From positions 806,001 through 870,000 of the forward strand of contig WNDS01000002.1 in NCBI GenBank assembly GCA_009912235.1: a stretch of 64,000 nucleotides of DNA, written 5' to 3'. The DNA comes from Stenotrophomonas maltophilia. GTDB lineage: Bacteria > Pseudomonadota > Gammaproteobacteria > Xanthomonadales > Xanthomonadaceae. The first letter of the stretch is position 1. Every line of letters starts with the position of its first letter. The notes beneath the pieces are model-generated. The model was not told the origin of the DNA. It saw only the letters and a list, made by a program, of their open reading frames with translations, and ran no database searches. This document shows positions 44,970-54,070 of the stretch, piece by piece. The translations under genes and the position numbers were made by a program.

Positions 44970-45599
44970 TCACTCGTGCCCGAGCTTCTTCTGGCGCGAG
45001 CGCTCGCGTGCGGCGCTTTCGTCGGCGCGCAGGCTGGGCCAGGCGGCGTGCAGGTACTGCAGGCCCGACCACAGGGTCAGCACCGCGGCGATGGCCAACG
45101 TCCAGTCGCCAATGTGGAAGATCGGCCAGCCCATCCAGATATCCGAGACCGGCACGTTCGGTGCCACCGAATACAGCAGGCACAGCAGCGCGACCATCTG
45201 CGCGGTGGTCTTGACCTTGCCGATCATCGCAACGCGCACCTTGGCGCGCTGGCCCAGTTCGGCCATCCATTCGCGCAGCGCGGAAACGGCGATTTCCCGG
45301 CCGACGATCACCGCCGCCCAGAAGGCCGTCCACGGCGTGGGGCGGCCCTGCACGATCAGGAACAGCGCCACGGCCACCATCAGCTTGTCCGCCACCGGGT
45401 CGAGGAAGGCGCCGAACGCCGATTCCAGCTGGTAGCGGCGGGCGATCCAGCCGTCGAGCCAGTCGGTGATGGCGGCCAGGCCGAAGATCGCCGCCGAGGC
45501 GAAGTTGGTCCAGGTGTAGGGCAGGTAGAACACCAGCACCAGCACCGGGATCATCACGATCCGCAGCAGCGTCAGCCAGGTGGGCAGGGTCAACTTCAT
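44970..45599 (-). CDS. pgsA: CDP-diacylglycerol-glycerol-3-phosphate 3-phosphatidyltransferase
   Basis: Makes phosphatidylglycerol-phosphate from CDP-diacylglycerol and glycerol-3-phosphate at the inner membrane, 209 aa. The CDP-alcohol motif DWLDGWIARRYQLESAFGAFLDPVADK (about 45-71) has all conserved Asp and Gly residues. Several hydrophobic segments surround it. The gene follows uvrC by 18 bp on the same strand and is the last of the comEC-to-pgsA string. Confidence 0.95.
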   Translation of the reverse strand: MKLTLPTWLTLLRIVMIPVLVLVFYLPYTWTNFASAAIFGLAAITDWLDGWIARRYQLESAFGAFLDPVADKLMVAVALFLIVQGRPTPWTAFWAAVIVGREIAVSALREWMAELGQRAKVRVAMIGKVKTTAQMVALLCLLYSVAPNVPVSDIWMGWPIFHIGDWTLAIAAVLTLWSGLQYLHAAWPSLRADESAARERSRQKKLGHE

Positions 45600-45617
45600 G
45601 CTTGCTTGGTTCTCTCT

Positions 45618-47477
45618 TTACTCGGCCGCGTCGGGCGTGGCCAGCCCGTGCAGGTTAGCGTAGATACGTGCCGCGAGGGCGTCATTGATGCCTTCCACCC
45701 GGGCAATTTCCGCCTCGCCGGCGGCTTTCAGGCCGACCAGTCCGCCGAAATGCTTGAGCAGGCTGGCGCGCCGGCGCGGGCCAATGCCGGGGATGTCTTC
45801 CAGCTTGCTGGTCATGCGGGCCTTCTGGCGGCGCCCGCGGTGGCCGGTGATGGCAAAGCGGTGTGCTTCGTCGCGCACCTGCTGGATGAACTGCAGGGCC
45901 GGGTTGGCGGCGCCCGGGCGCAGCTCGCGCCCGTCAGACATCACCAGGGCTTCATGGCCGGCGCGGCGCTCGACGCCCTTGGCCACGCCCACCAGCAGCA
46001 CGCCTTCCACCCCCAGATCGGCCAAGGCGGCCTGGGCCTGGGCCAGCTGGCCGGCGCCACCGTCGATCAGCAGCACGTCGGGCAGCACGCCCTGCTCTTC
46101 CACCGCACGGCGGAAACGCCGGTCGATGGCCTGGTGCATGGCGGCGTAGTCATCGCCGGGCTCGATGCCGCTGATGTTGAAGCGGCGGTACTGCGCGCGC
46201 ACCGGGCCGGCGGCATGGAACACCACGCACGAGGCCACGGTGGCCTCGCCCATGGTGTGGCTGATATCGAAGCACTCCACCCGCTTGACTGGTTCGGCCA
46301 GGCCCAGCATCTCGCGCAGGGCATCGCTGCGGGCGTGCTGTGCGTTGCGGCTGTTGAGCTCGGTGGCCAGGGTCAGCTGTGCGTTGCGGCTGGCCAGCTC
46401 CACATAGCCGGCGCGCTCGCCGCGCACGCTCCATTTCAGCTGCACCTTGCGCTCGGCCGAGGCCGACAGCGCAGTGCCGAGCAGGTCGGCATCGGGAATC
46501 TCGCGGTCCAGCAGGATCTCGCGCGGCGGTTCGAATTCGACGTAGTACTGCGAGACGAACGCGGCCAGCACTTCGTTCGGGCTCTCCTCGCCATTGGTGC
46601 GCGGGAAGAACGGGCGCGTGCCCAGGTTGCGGCCATCTCGGAAGGCCAGCAGCATCACGCAGGCCTGCGAGCCCTGCATGGCCACTGCCAGCACATCCAG
46701 GTCGGCGGCGCGGCCGTCCACGTACTGGCGGGTGTGCATGCTGCGCAGCGAAGTGATCAGGTCACGCAGGCGCGCGGCCTGCTCGAATTCCAGCGCTTCA
46801 CTGGCGGCCTGCATCTGCTCGCCCAGCTCGCGGGTCAGCTCGTCGCTCTTTCCTTCCAGGAACAGCGCGGCGCGGCGCACCGATTCGGCGTAGTCGGCGG
46901 CCGGCACCAGCTCCACGCAGGGCGCGCTGCAGCGGCCGATCTGGTACTGCAGGCAGGGCCGCGAGCGGTTGCGGAACACGCTGTCCTCGCAGCTGCGCAG
47001 CTTGAACAGCTTGTGCATCAGGTTCAGCGTTTCGCGCACCGCGGTCACGCCCGGGTACGGCCCGAAGTAACGGCCGGGAATGGCGCGCGGGCCACGGTGC
47101 AGCGCAATGCGCGGCCAGTCTTCGCGGGTCAGCAGCACATGCGGGTAGGTCTTGTCGTCGCGCAGGGACACGTTGTAGCGCGGCGACAGCGATTTGATCA
47201 GCTGGTTTTCCAGCAGCAGCGCCTCGCCTTCCGAGCGCGTGACGGTGACGTCCATGCGCGCGATCTGCGAGAGCATCGACATGATGCGCGCGTTCTTCGG
47301 GCTGCCATTGAAGTAGCTGCCGACGCGGTTGCGCAGCGCGCGCGCCTTGCCCACGTACAGCAGCGTGTCGTCGGCTGCGTACATGCGGTAGACGCCGGGC
47401 GCGGTGCTCAGCTGGCTGGCGAAGGCCTTGCCATCAAAAGCCGGGGCGCTGGGTGGAAGGTCGGAACGCTGGGTCAT
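45618..47477 (-). CDS. uvrC: Excinuclease ABC subunit C
   Basis: Nuclease making both incisions in nucleotide-excision repair, 619 aa. The GIY-YIG domain (APGVYRMYAADDTLLYVGKARALRNRVGSYF, about 28-58), UVR motif (LTRELGEQMQAASEALEFEQAARLRDLI), central UvrC_RNaseH domain (VECFDISHTMGEATVASCVVF; VLLIDGGAGQLAQAQAAL) and C-terminal HhH (LEDIPGIGPRRRASLLKHFGG) are all present. uvrB lies 14 kb away. Its ATG overlaps the stop of the NHL-protein gene by four bases. Confidence 0.96.
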   Translation of the reverse strand: MTQRSDLPPSAPAFDGKAFASQLSTAPGVYRMYAADDTLLYVGKARALRNRVGSYFNGSPKNARIMSMLSQIARMDVTVTRSEGEALLLENQLIKSLSPRYNVSLRDDKTYPHVLLTREDWPRIALHRGPRAIPGRYFGPYPGVTAVRETLNLMHKLFKLRSCEDSVFRNRSRPCLQYQIGRCSAPCVELVPAADYAESVRRAALFLEGKSDELTRELGEQMQAASEALEFEQAARLRDLITSLRSMHTRQYVDGRAADLDVLAVAMQGSQACVMLLAFRDGRNLGTRPFFPRTNGEESPNEVLAAFVSQYYVEFEPPREILLDREIPDADLLGTALSASAERKVQLKWSVRGERAGYVELASRNAQLTLATELNSRNAQHARSDALREMLGLAEPVKRVECFDISHTMGEATVASCVVFHAAGPVRAQYRRFNISGIEPGDDYAAMHQAIDRRFRRAVEEQGVLPDVLLIDGGAGQLAQAQAALADLGVEGVLLVGVAKGVERRAGHEALVMSDGRELRPGAANPALQFIQQVRDEAHRFAITGHRGRRQKARMTSKLEDIPGIGPRRRASLLKHFGGLVGLKAAGEAEIARVEGINDALAARIYANLHGLATPDAAE

Positions 47478-48886
47478 TCGCTGATCGGTACGTCGCTGAG
47501 CACGCCGCTGTCGGGGTCATAGCGCAGCACGGCGTGGCTGTCGGTTTCTGCGATCCACACCGCGCCGGCACCGGCGGCCAGCCCGGGCGGGCCGTGCAGC
47601 TGGCGCGGCAGGGCCACGGTGGACAGCTCGCCACCGCCCAGCCGCAGCGTGCGCAGGCGGCCATTGCCGGTGTCGGCGATCCACAGCAGCGGTGCGGCCG
47701 GGCTGAGTGCGATGGCCTGCGGGAACTGCAGGCTGGCGGTGGCACGTGGGCCATCGTCGCTGCCGAAGCGCCACATGCCCTGCCCGACCAGGGTCTGCAC
47801 CAGTTCGCCGCGCAGCTGCAGGGAGCGCACCGACGAACCCAGCGCATCGGCCACGTACAGCACCTGCTGCACCACGGCCAGCGCGGTCGGCTGGGCAAAG
47901 GCGGCCATGTGGCCGCTGCCGTCGCGTTCGTCGATGGCGCCGCTGCCGACACACCACTGCAGGCTGCGCTGGCCCAGGTGGTAGCTCCAGATGCGGTTGT
48001 CGCCGGCCATGGCGATAAACAGCTGGTTGTCGACCACAGCCAGGCCGTGCGGGTGGTTCAACGAGACGCTGTGCGCATCGCGCAGCGGGACTTCGCTGGG
48101 CGCACCCGGGCGGCCATTGCCACACAACGTGTCGACCCGTCCGGTAAGCAGGTTGATGCGCCGCACGGCATGGTTGCCGGTGTCGGCCACGTACAGCGAC
48201 TCACGTTCCAGGGCCAGTGCCTGCGGGCGGTGGAAGGCCGCTTCGGCCAAGCTGCCATCGATGAAATCGGCGGTACCCAGCCCGAACTGGCGCAGCACGC
48301 GGCCGCCGTGGCTGCATTCAAGGATGCGGTGGTGGCCGGTATCGGCGATGTACAGGCGGTCGCTGCTGACGGCCAGGCCGGTGGGAAAGCGCAGGGACTG
48401 GCGCGGCTCGGGGTGCAGCTCGGTTGGCTGCACAGCGGTCTGTGCGCCGGCGTCGGCACATAGCGCGTTGAGTGCACGTTCCAATTCACCGGCACTGCCC
48501 AGCCCGACCAGCCGTTCACGCTCGCGGCCCTGGCCATCGAGCAGTACCACGGTCGGCCAGGCGCTGACGCCGAAACGGCGCCAGCCATCCCAGTCGGCAT
48601 CCAGCAGCGCCGGCGCGGACAGGCCCTGGCGACGCAGCAGCTTCAGCGCCACGCCAGGATCGCGCTCAGCGTCGAAGCGCGGCACCTGCAGCACCAGCAC
48701 ATGCGCGCGGCCGGGGTTGCGTGACTGCCACTGGCCCAGTTCGGCCAGGCGCTGTGCGCACCACACCGAAGCGGCGTTGACGAACACCAGCGCTACCGGA
48801 CGGCCGCGCAGTTCGATGAGGGTGGATGGGGTGGCGTTGAGCCAGGTGGCGAACTCGGGCAGGTCCGGGACGGGCTGGACGTTCAT
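47474..48886 (-). CDS. Thioredoxin-like/NHL-repeat fusion protein
   Basis: A 470-aa protein with an N-terminal thioredoxin-fold domain (about 1-145; ALVFVNAASVWCAQRLAEL has a single Cys, and FGVSAWPTVVLLD is the cis-Pro loop). A beta-propeller of about five NHL repeats follows (LRFPTGLAVSSDRLYIADTGHHRI, FHRPQALALERESLYVADTGNHAVRRI, LNHPHGLAVVDNQLFIA ...). It resembles NHLRC2-type proteins. It lacks a signal peptide and has no CxxC, so redox catalysis is unlikely. It overlaps uvrC and the phosphatase gene by four bases each. Confidence 0.85.
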   Translation of the reverse strand: MNVQPVPDLPEFATWLNATPSTLIELRGRPVALVFVNAASVWCAQRLAELGQWQSRNPGRAHVLVLQVPRFDAERDPGVALKLLRRQGLSAPALLDADWDGWRRFGVSAWPTVVLLDGQGRERERLVGLGSAGELERALNALCADAGAQTAVQPTELHPEPRQSLRFPTGLAVSSDRLYIADTGHHRILECSHGGRVLRQFGLGTADFIDGSLAEAAFHRPQALALERESLYVADTGNHAVRRINLLTGRVDTLCGNGRPGAPSEVPLRDAHSVSLNHPHGLAVVDNQLFIAMAGDNRIWSYHLGQRSLQWCVGSGAIDERDGSGHMAAFAQPTALAVVQQVLYVADALGSSVRSLQLRGELVQTLVGQGMWRFGSDDGPRATASLQFPQAIALSPAAPLLWIADTGNGRLRTLRLGGGELSTVALPRQLHGPPGLAAGAGAVWIAETDSHAVLRYDPDSGVLSDVPISE

Positions 48887-49369
48887 GGCCCGATTATGCC
48901 GGAGTCGGCGTCACGCAACAGTCGTGCCACGGCGCGCTGGGCGGCCGTGTCCACCAGTGTCCAGACCTGTTCGAAATGGTCCTGGTCGCCGGTGTAGGGA
49001 TCGGGTATGGCCTGCCCGGCGGGGCCGCCGCTCCACGGCAGGTACAGCGCCAGCCGCTGCCGCTGTGCTGGCGTGACCAGCCGCGCGGCATCGCGCAGGT
49101 TGGCCTCGTCGGCCACCAGCACCCAGTCGAAGCGTTCGAAATCGCTGCGCTGCAGCTGGCGCGTGCAGGCCGGCGATGTCCACGCCGTGCCCGGCCGCGC
49201 AGGCGATCGCGCGCCGGTCCGGCGGCTGGCCGACATGCCAGTCACCGGTGCCGGCCGAATCGACCTGCACCTGCCCTGCCAGGGGAGACGCCTGCAGGCG
49301 GGCACGCAGCGCACCTTCGGCCATCGGCGAGCGGCAGATGTTGCCCAGGCAGACCAGCATCAGCTTCAT
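48883..49369 (-). pseudogene. Low-molecular-weight protein tyrosine phosphatase, frameshifted
   Basis: An intact product would have about 162 residues. The start [24 protein letters not shown] carries the CX5R nucleophile loop (CLGNICRS). After VDIAGLHA the frame changes near 49158-49166 (a CG-rich tract appears two bases short). The rest (RQLQRSDFERFDWVLVADEANLRDAARL and the acid loop DPYTGDQDHFEQVW) runs in another frame to the stop at 48883. Possible targets include capsule-type tyrosine kinases. It overlaps kdsB and the NHL gene by four bases at the two ends. Confidence 0.83.
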
Positions 49370-50139
49370 GCGCGGCCCAGCGCCTGCATCAGCGCCTCGG
49401 CGCGTTCCAGGTCTTCGGGCGTGTCGATGCCCGGCGGGAACAGCTGCGGCGACAGGGCCACCTGGATCGGGTAACCGGCTTCCAGCACGCGCAGCTGTTC
49501 CAGCGATTCCATGCGCTCCAGCGTGCCCGGCGGCATGGCGGCCACCTGCTGCAGGAAGCCGGCACGATAACCGTAGATGCCGATGTGGCGCAGCCACTGG
49601 AGGCCGGCCGGCAGTGCCTCGCGTGAACGCGCGAACGCATCGCGGTGCCAGGCAATCGGCGCGCGGCTGAAGTACAGCGCTTCACCGCGCACGTTGCGCA
49701 CCAGCTTCACCACGTTGGGGTCGAACAGCGTGGCCGCGTCCTCCACCGGCGTGGCCAGCGTGGACATCGGCGCCTGCCCGTCCACCAGCGCCTGGGCCAC
49801 GGCGCGGATGCCAGCGGCCGGCGCAAAGGGCTCGTCGCCCTGCAGATTGACCACCACGGTTTCGTCGTTCCAGCCGGCAATGCGGGCGCACTCGGCCAGG
49901 CGGTCGGTGCCGGAAGCGTGGTCGGCGGCGGTCATCGCCACCTTCACCTCGTCCAGGCCGTCCAGCGCCAGCGCGATGCGCTCGTCATCGGTGGCCGCCC
50001 AGACTTCGGTGGCGCCGGCCTGCAGCGCGCGGCGCGCCACGTGCAGCACCATCGGCTCACCGCCGATCGGCCGCAGCGGCTTGCCCGGCAGGCGCGTGGC
50101 GGCGTAGCGGGCGGGAATGGCGACGACGAATTCGGTCAT
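49366..50139 (-). CDS. kdsB: 3-deoxy-manno-octulosonate cytidylyltransferase
   Basis: Activates KDO as CMP-KDO for lipopolysaccharide core synthesis, 257 aa, cytosolic. Motifs are [34 protein letters not shown], the Arg/Lys-rich nucleotide loop, [14 protein letters not shown], and [11 protein letters not shown]. The start 50139 ([11 protein letters not shown]) is preferred. It lies next to lpxK and msbA in the expected xanthomonad order. Confidence 0.95.
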   Translation of the reverse strand: MTEFVVAIPARYAATRLPGKPLRPIGGEPMVLHVARRALQAGATEVWAATDDERIALALDGLDEVKVAMTAADHASGTDRLAECARIAGWNDETVVVNLQGDEPFAPAAGIRAVAQALVDGQAPMSTLATPVEDAATLFDPNVVKLVRNVRGEALYFSRAPIAWHRDAFARSREALPAGLQWLRHIGIYGYRAGFLQQVAAMPPGTLERMESLEQLRVLEAGYPIQVALSPQLFPPGIDTPEDLERAEALMQALGRA

Positions 50140-50211
50140 GCAGGCGTACTCGGCAGGCGATACCACGGGAATGCGGGCGGTGCGGCGCCTTTGCAAGCGC
50201 GGCACCGGCCG

Positions 50212-51231
50212 TCAGTGGGGGCGCAGCTTGTCCAGGCGGTCGGTCAGCGCCACCCAGAACGCGGCCGGCAGGTCGGCGCGCAGCGGCACCGCATACTGCC
50301 AGTCGTTGGCGAAGGCACGGCACTTCACCGCATCCTTCTCGGTCATCAGCACCGGCAGCTGGCTGCCGAAGGCCAGGTCGGACGGGTGGTAGGCCATGTG
50401 GTCGGCGAAGGCATGCGGCACCACGCCGATGCCGCGCGCGCGCAGCATGTCGAAGAAGCGCTGCGGGTGGGCGATGCCGGCCGCCGCATGCACACGCTGC
50501 CCGGCGAAGCTGGACAGTGCGCGGGCCCGCCCGCCGGCCAGTGGCTGCGCGCTGTCGATATGCAGCGACAGCGGCCATTGGCCGAAGCCGCAGGTGTCCA
50601 TGGCCGCTTCGTCGCTGCCCTGCCCCAGGTTGACCACGCGGAAATCGCACTCGGCGGCGCGGCTGACCGGCTCGCGCAGCGGCCCGGCCGGCAGCAGGCG
50701 GCCGTTGCCGTAGCGGCGCTGTGCGTCCACCACTTCAATCTCGATGTCGCGCGCCAGCCGGTAGTGCTGCAGGCCGTCGTCGCAGACGATGACATCGCAG
50801 CCGGCGGCGATGAGCGCCTTGCCGGCCGCCACGCGGTCGCTGTCCACGCGCACCGGCACGCCGGTCTTCCAGGCGATCAGCACCGGCTCGTCGCCGCCCA
50901 GCGCGGTGGCCGTGTCGGCCTCCACCCAGCGTGCGGTACCGGCGTCTTCACGGCCATAGCCACGGCTGGCCACGCCCGGCTTCCAGCCGGCGGCGCGCAG
51001 GCGGTTGACCAGGGCGATGGTGAGCGGCGTCTTGCCGGTGCCACCTGCGGTGATGTTGCCGACCACGATGACCGGGACCGGCAGCACCTGGCGCTTGCGC
51101 CAGCCACGGCGGTACGCCCAGCGGCGCAGGCCACTGACCGCCGCGTACAGCGGGGTGAGCAGGCGCAGGCCCAGCGGTGCGGGGCTGCCGTCGTACCAGT
51201 ACGGTGGGATCTGGGTACCCTTGCCGGCCAT
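50212..51231 (-). CDS. lpxK: Tetraacyldisaccharide 4'-kinase
   Basis: Phosphorylates the 4' position of the lipid A precursor at the inner membrane, 339 aa. Near the N-terminus a short hydrophobic segment ([14 protein letters not shown]) precedes the P-loop [13 protein letters not shown]. Also seen are [21 protein letters not shown] and [26 protein letters not shown]. It shares one base with msbA; lpxK-msbA pairing is common in Gram-negatives. Confidence 0.96.
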   Translation of the reverse strand: MAGKGTQIPPYWYDGSPAPLGLRLLTPLYAAVSGLRRWAYRRGWRKRQVLPVPVIVVGNITAGGTGKTPLTIALVNRLRAAGWKPGVASRGYGREDAGTARWVEADTATALGGDEPVLIAWKTGVPVRVDSDRVAAGKALIAAGCDVIVCDDGLQHYRLARDIEIEVVDAQRRYGNGRLLPAGPLREPVSRAAECDFRVVNLGQGSDEAAMDTCGFGQWPLSLHIDSAQPLAGGRARALSSFAGQRVHAAAGIAHPQRFFDMLRARGIGVVPHAFADHMAYHPSDLAFGSQLPVLMTEKDAVKCRAFANDWQYAVPLRADLPAAFWVALTDRLDKLRPH

Positions 51232-52979
51232 CAGACCTGCCTTTCGCGGAACTGCATGCTGTGCAGGTGCTGGTACAGGCCACCCATCTGCAGCAGTTCC
51301 TGGTGGGTGCCGCGTTCGACGATGCGGCCGTGATCCATCACCAGCACCTGGTCGGCGTGTTCGATGGTGGACAGGCGATGGGCGATGACCAGCGTGGTGC
51401 GCTCGGGCATCAGGCGCTGCAGCGCGTCCTGCACCAGGCGCTCGGATTCGTTGTCCAGCGCGGCGGTGGCTTCGTCCAGGATCAGGATCGGCGCATCGCG
51501 CAGGATCGCGCGGGCAATGGCCAGGCGCTGGCGCTGGCCGCCGGACAGCAGCGCGCCGTTCTCGCCCACCGGGGTCTGCAGCTGCTGCGGCAGGCGCTCG
51601 ATGAATTCCCAGGCATTGGCGGCTTCGGCGGCCGCGCGGATCTGTTCGTCGGTCGCGTCCATGCCATAGGCGATGTTGGCGGCGATGGTGTCATCGAACA
51701 GCATGACCTTCTGCCCGACGATGGCCACCTGGCGGCGCAGGTCGGCCAGCGGGTACTCGTCCAGCGCCACGCCATCGAGGGTGATGCGCCCGCCATTGGG
51801 CTCGTAGAAGCGCGGCACCAGGCGGATCAGGCTGGTCTTGCCGCTGCCGGAACGGCCGACGATGGCGGTGACCGTGCCCGGCCGGGCAACGAAGCTGACG
51901 TCGTCCAGCGCGATGCCGGTGTCCTCGCGGTAGCGCAGCATGACGTGCTCGAAGGCCAGTTCGCCACGCACGCGCTGCACGCGGGTGCTGCCCTTGTCGC
52001 ACTCCACCGGCATGTCCAGGATCGAGAACAGGCGCTCGGCCGCGGCCACGCCGCGCGAGATCGAGGTCTGCACGCTGGTCAGGCGGCGCAGCGAGGGAAT
52101 GATGGCCATCATCGAGGTCATCAGCGCCATGAACTGGCCGGCGTTCAGGCGCCCGGCCAGCGCTTCGCGGGTGGACACCCACACGATCACCGCCAGCGCC
52201 AGCGCGGCCAGGAACTGCACCACGCTGGAGGCGGCCGCACGGGTCACTTCCACCTTCATGTTCAGGCCCAGCATGCGGTTGGCCAACCGCGCATAGCGGT
52301 TCATTTCCAGCTGCTGGGTGCCGTGCACCTTCACTTCCTGCTGTGCCGACAGCGACTGCTCGGCGGTGGCCGCCATGCTGCCCATGCCGTCCTGGATGCC
52401 ACGGCTGATGCGACGGTAGCGCTTGCCCACGTAGGAGACGATGACACCGATCAGCGGCACCACCACCAGCATGGCCACGGTGACCTTCACGCTCATCTGC
52501 AGCATCACCGCCAGCATGTAGATGATGGTCAGCGTATCGGCCACCACGGTCTTGAGCGCGTCGGCGCTGGCCTGGGTGACCTGCTCGGTGTCGAAGTTCA
52601 GGCGGCTGACCATCACCGCGGTGGCTTCGCTGTCGAAGTGCGAGGACGGCAGGTGCAGGTACTTGGTCAGCACCTGCTCACGCAGGTCGCGCACCACGCT
52701 GCGGCCGGTGCGGGCCATGGTGTAGTCACCCACGAAGGTGGCCGCGCTGCGCATCAGGAACAGGCCCAGGATGGTCAGCGGCAGCACCACCGCCATGCCC
52801 GGCTCGGGGTTGACGAAGCCGCGGTTGACCAGCGGGTCCATCAGCTTGGTGAAGAAGTAACCGGCGGTGGCTTCCACCACCATCGCCACCAGGGCGAAGG
52901 TCATGAACACCCAGTAGGCACGGGTGTAGCCGAGCAGGCGCTTGTAGATCGGCCAGACGGGGGCGTGGTTGGAACTCAT
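51231..52979 (-). CDS. msbA: Lipid A flippase/ABC exporter
   Basis: Flips lipid A-core across the inner membrane, 582 aa. Six membrane helices in the first 330 residues precede the NBD. NBD motifs are GRSGSGKTS (Walker A), [25 protein letters not shown] and the H-loop VIAHRLSTI. The start at 52979 overlaps the exbD stop by four bases. Confidence 0.96.
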   Translation of the reverse strand: MSSNHAPVWPIYKRLLGYTRAYWVFMTFALVAMVVEATAGYFFTKLMDPLVNRGFVNPEPGMAVVLPLTILGLFLMRSAATFVGDYTMARTGRSVVRDLREQVLTKYLHLPSSHFDSEATAVMVSRLNFDTEQVTQASADALKTVVADTLTIIYMLAVMLQMSVKVTVAMLVVVPLIGVIVSYVGKRYRRISRGIQDGMGSMAATAEQSLSAQQEVKVHGTQQLEMNRYARLANRMLGLNMKVEVTRAAASSVVQFLAALALAVIVWVSTREALAGRLNAGQFMALMTSMMAIIPSLRRLTSVQTSISRGVAAAERLFSILDMPVECDKGSTRVQRVRGELAFEHVMLRYREDTGIALDDVSFVARPGTVTAIVGRSGSGKTSLIRLVPRFYEPNGGRITLDGVALDEYPLADLRRQVAIVGQKVMLFDDTIAANIAYGMDATDEQIRAAAEAANAWEFIERLPQQLQTPVGENGALLSGGQRQRLAIARAILRDAPILILDEATAALDNESERLVQDALQRLMPERTTLVIAHRLSTIEHADQVLVMDHGRIVERGTHQELLQMGGLYQHLHSMQFRERQV

Positions 52980-53398
52980 GGACGCACCTCTGGCGCGGTA
53001 GCAATGGCGATACGGCGGAAACCAAGCTGGCCCAGCGCATCCTGCGCGGTCACCACGGCCTGGTAGGGGGTTCGTGCGTCTGCGCGCAGCAGCACGGTCT
53101 GTTCGCGGTCGTTGCCGGCCACGGCGGGGATGGTCTGCTTGACCGATTCGACGTCGCTGCGCAGCACTTCCTGGTCGTTGATGAAATAGCGGCCTTCGGC
53201 ATTGACCAGCACGCTGAGCGCGTGCGGCGGGGCGCCGTCCTGCTGCGGGCTGGCGCTGGGCAGCTGCACCTGCAGGGTGGAACGGGCGTCGAAGGTGGTG
53301 GTGACCACGAAGAAGATGATCAGCACCAGGATGACGTCGATCAGGGGTACCAGATCGATATGCGGTTCATCCCCGGCGCGGTCGTTGCCGATGCGCAT
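52976..53398 (-). CDS. exbD: ExbD/TolR-type proton-channel subunit
   Basis: A 140-aa inner-membrane protein: MRIGNDRAGDEPHIDLVPLIDVILVLIIFFVVTTTF carries the membrane helix with the proton-path Asp (LIDVILVL). A periplasmic domain follows. It works with the neighbouring ExbB-like subunit to energise outer-membrane transport or a TolA-like function; TonB is not in the window. Four bases separate the two genes. Confidence 0.94.
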   Translation of the reverse strand: MRIGNDRAGDEPHIDLVPLIDVILVLIIFFVVTTTFDARSTLQVQLPSASPQQDGAPPHALSVLVNAEGRYFINDQEVLRSDVESVKQTIPAVAGNDREQTVLLRADARTPYQAVVTAQDALGQLGFRRIAIATAPEVRP

Positions 53399-53401
53399 CG
53401 A

Positions 53402-54067
53402 TCAGGCCTTGGCCGCCGCGGGCGCAGAGCCGGCAGCACCGCGTGCGGTGGCGTTCATCACGCCCGGCCGGCCGTCCAGCGCATCCATCAGCGCGGTGGC
53501 CTCCTGTTCCATCTCGATCACGTAACCGTTGATGCGGCCCTTGAAGTAGCGGTGGAACATCAGCGCGGGGATGGCCACGATCATGCCGGTGGCAGTGCAC
53601 ACCAGCGCCTTGCCGATGCCGCCGGCCAGCTGGTTCACATCGCCCACGCCGTGGTCGAGGATGCCCAGGAACATCTGGATCATGCCGACCACGGTGCCGA
53701 GCAGGCCCAGCAGCGGGCCGGCCGAGGCGATGGTGCCCAGCGCGTTGAGGAACCGCTCCATGCGGTGCACCAGGTGACGGCCGGTGTCTTTGATGCGTTC
53801 ACGGATCTGGTCGCGCGAGCGGTTGCGTGCCTCCAGCGCGGCGGCCAGCAGCGCGCCCAGTGGCGAATTGGCGCGCAGGTTCTGCAGGTGCGCGGGGTCA
53901 AGCTTGCCGCGTGCGGCCCAGTTGCGCGCTTCCTGGCCCAGGCCCGGCGGCAGCACCTCGTTGCGGCGCAGGGACCAGAAACGCTCCAGGACAATCGCCA
54001 AAGCCAGTACGCCCAACAGCAGCAGCGGCACCATCGGCCAGCCACCGGCCTTGACCAGTTCCCACAC
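53402..54067 (-). CDS. exbB: ExbB/TolQ/MotA-type proton-channel subunit
   Basis: A 221-aa inner-membrane protein. One N-terminal helix (WPMVPLLLLGVLALAIVLERFWSL), a long cytoplasmic loop, and two C-terminal helices (LNALGTIASAGPLLGLLGTVVGMI and ALVCTATGMIVAIPALMFHRYF) show the family signature. It is the first gene before exbD and just downstream of the comEC remnant. Confidence 0.94.
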   Translation of the reverse strand: MWELVKAGGWPMVPLLLLGVLALAIVLERFWSLRRNEVLPPGLGQEARNWAARGKLDPAHLQNLRANSPLGALLAAALEARNRSRDQIRERIKDTGRHLVHRMERFLNALGTIASAGPLLGLLGTVVGMIQMFLGILDHGVGDVNQLAGGIGKALVCTATGMIVAIPALMFHRYFKGRINGYVIEMEQEATALMDALDGRPGVMNATARGAAGSAPAAAKA

Positions 54068-54070
54068 GTT

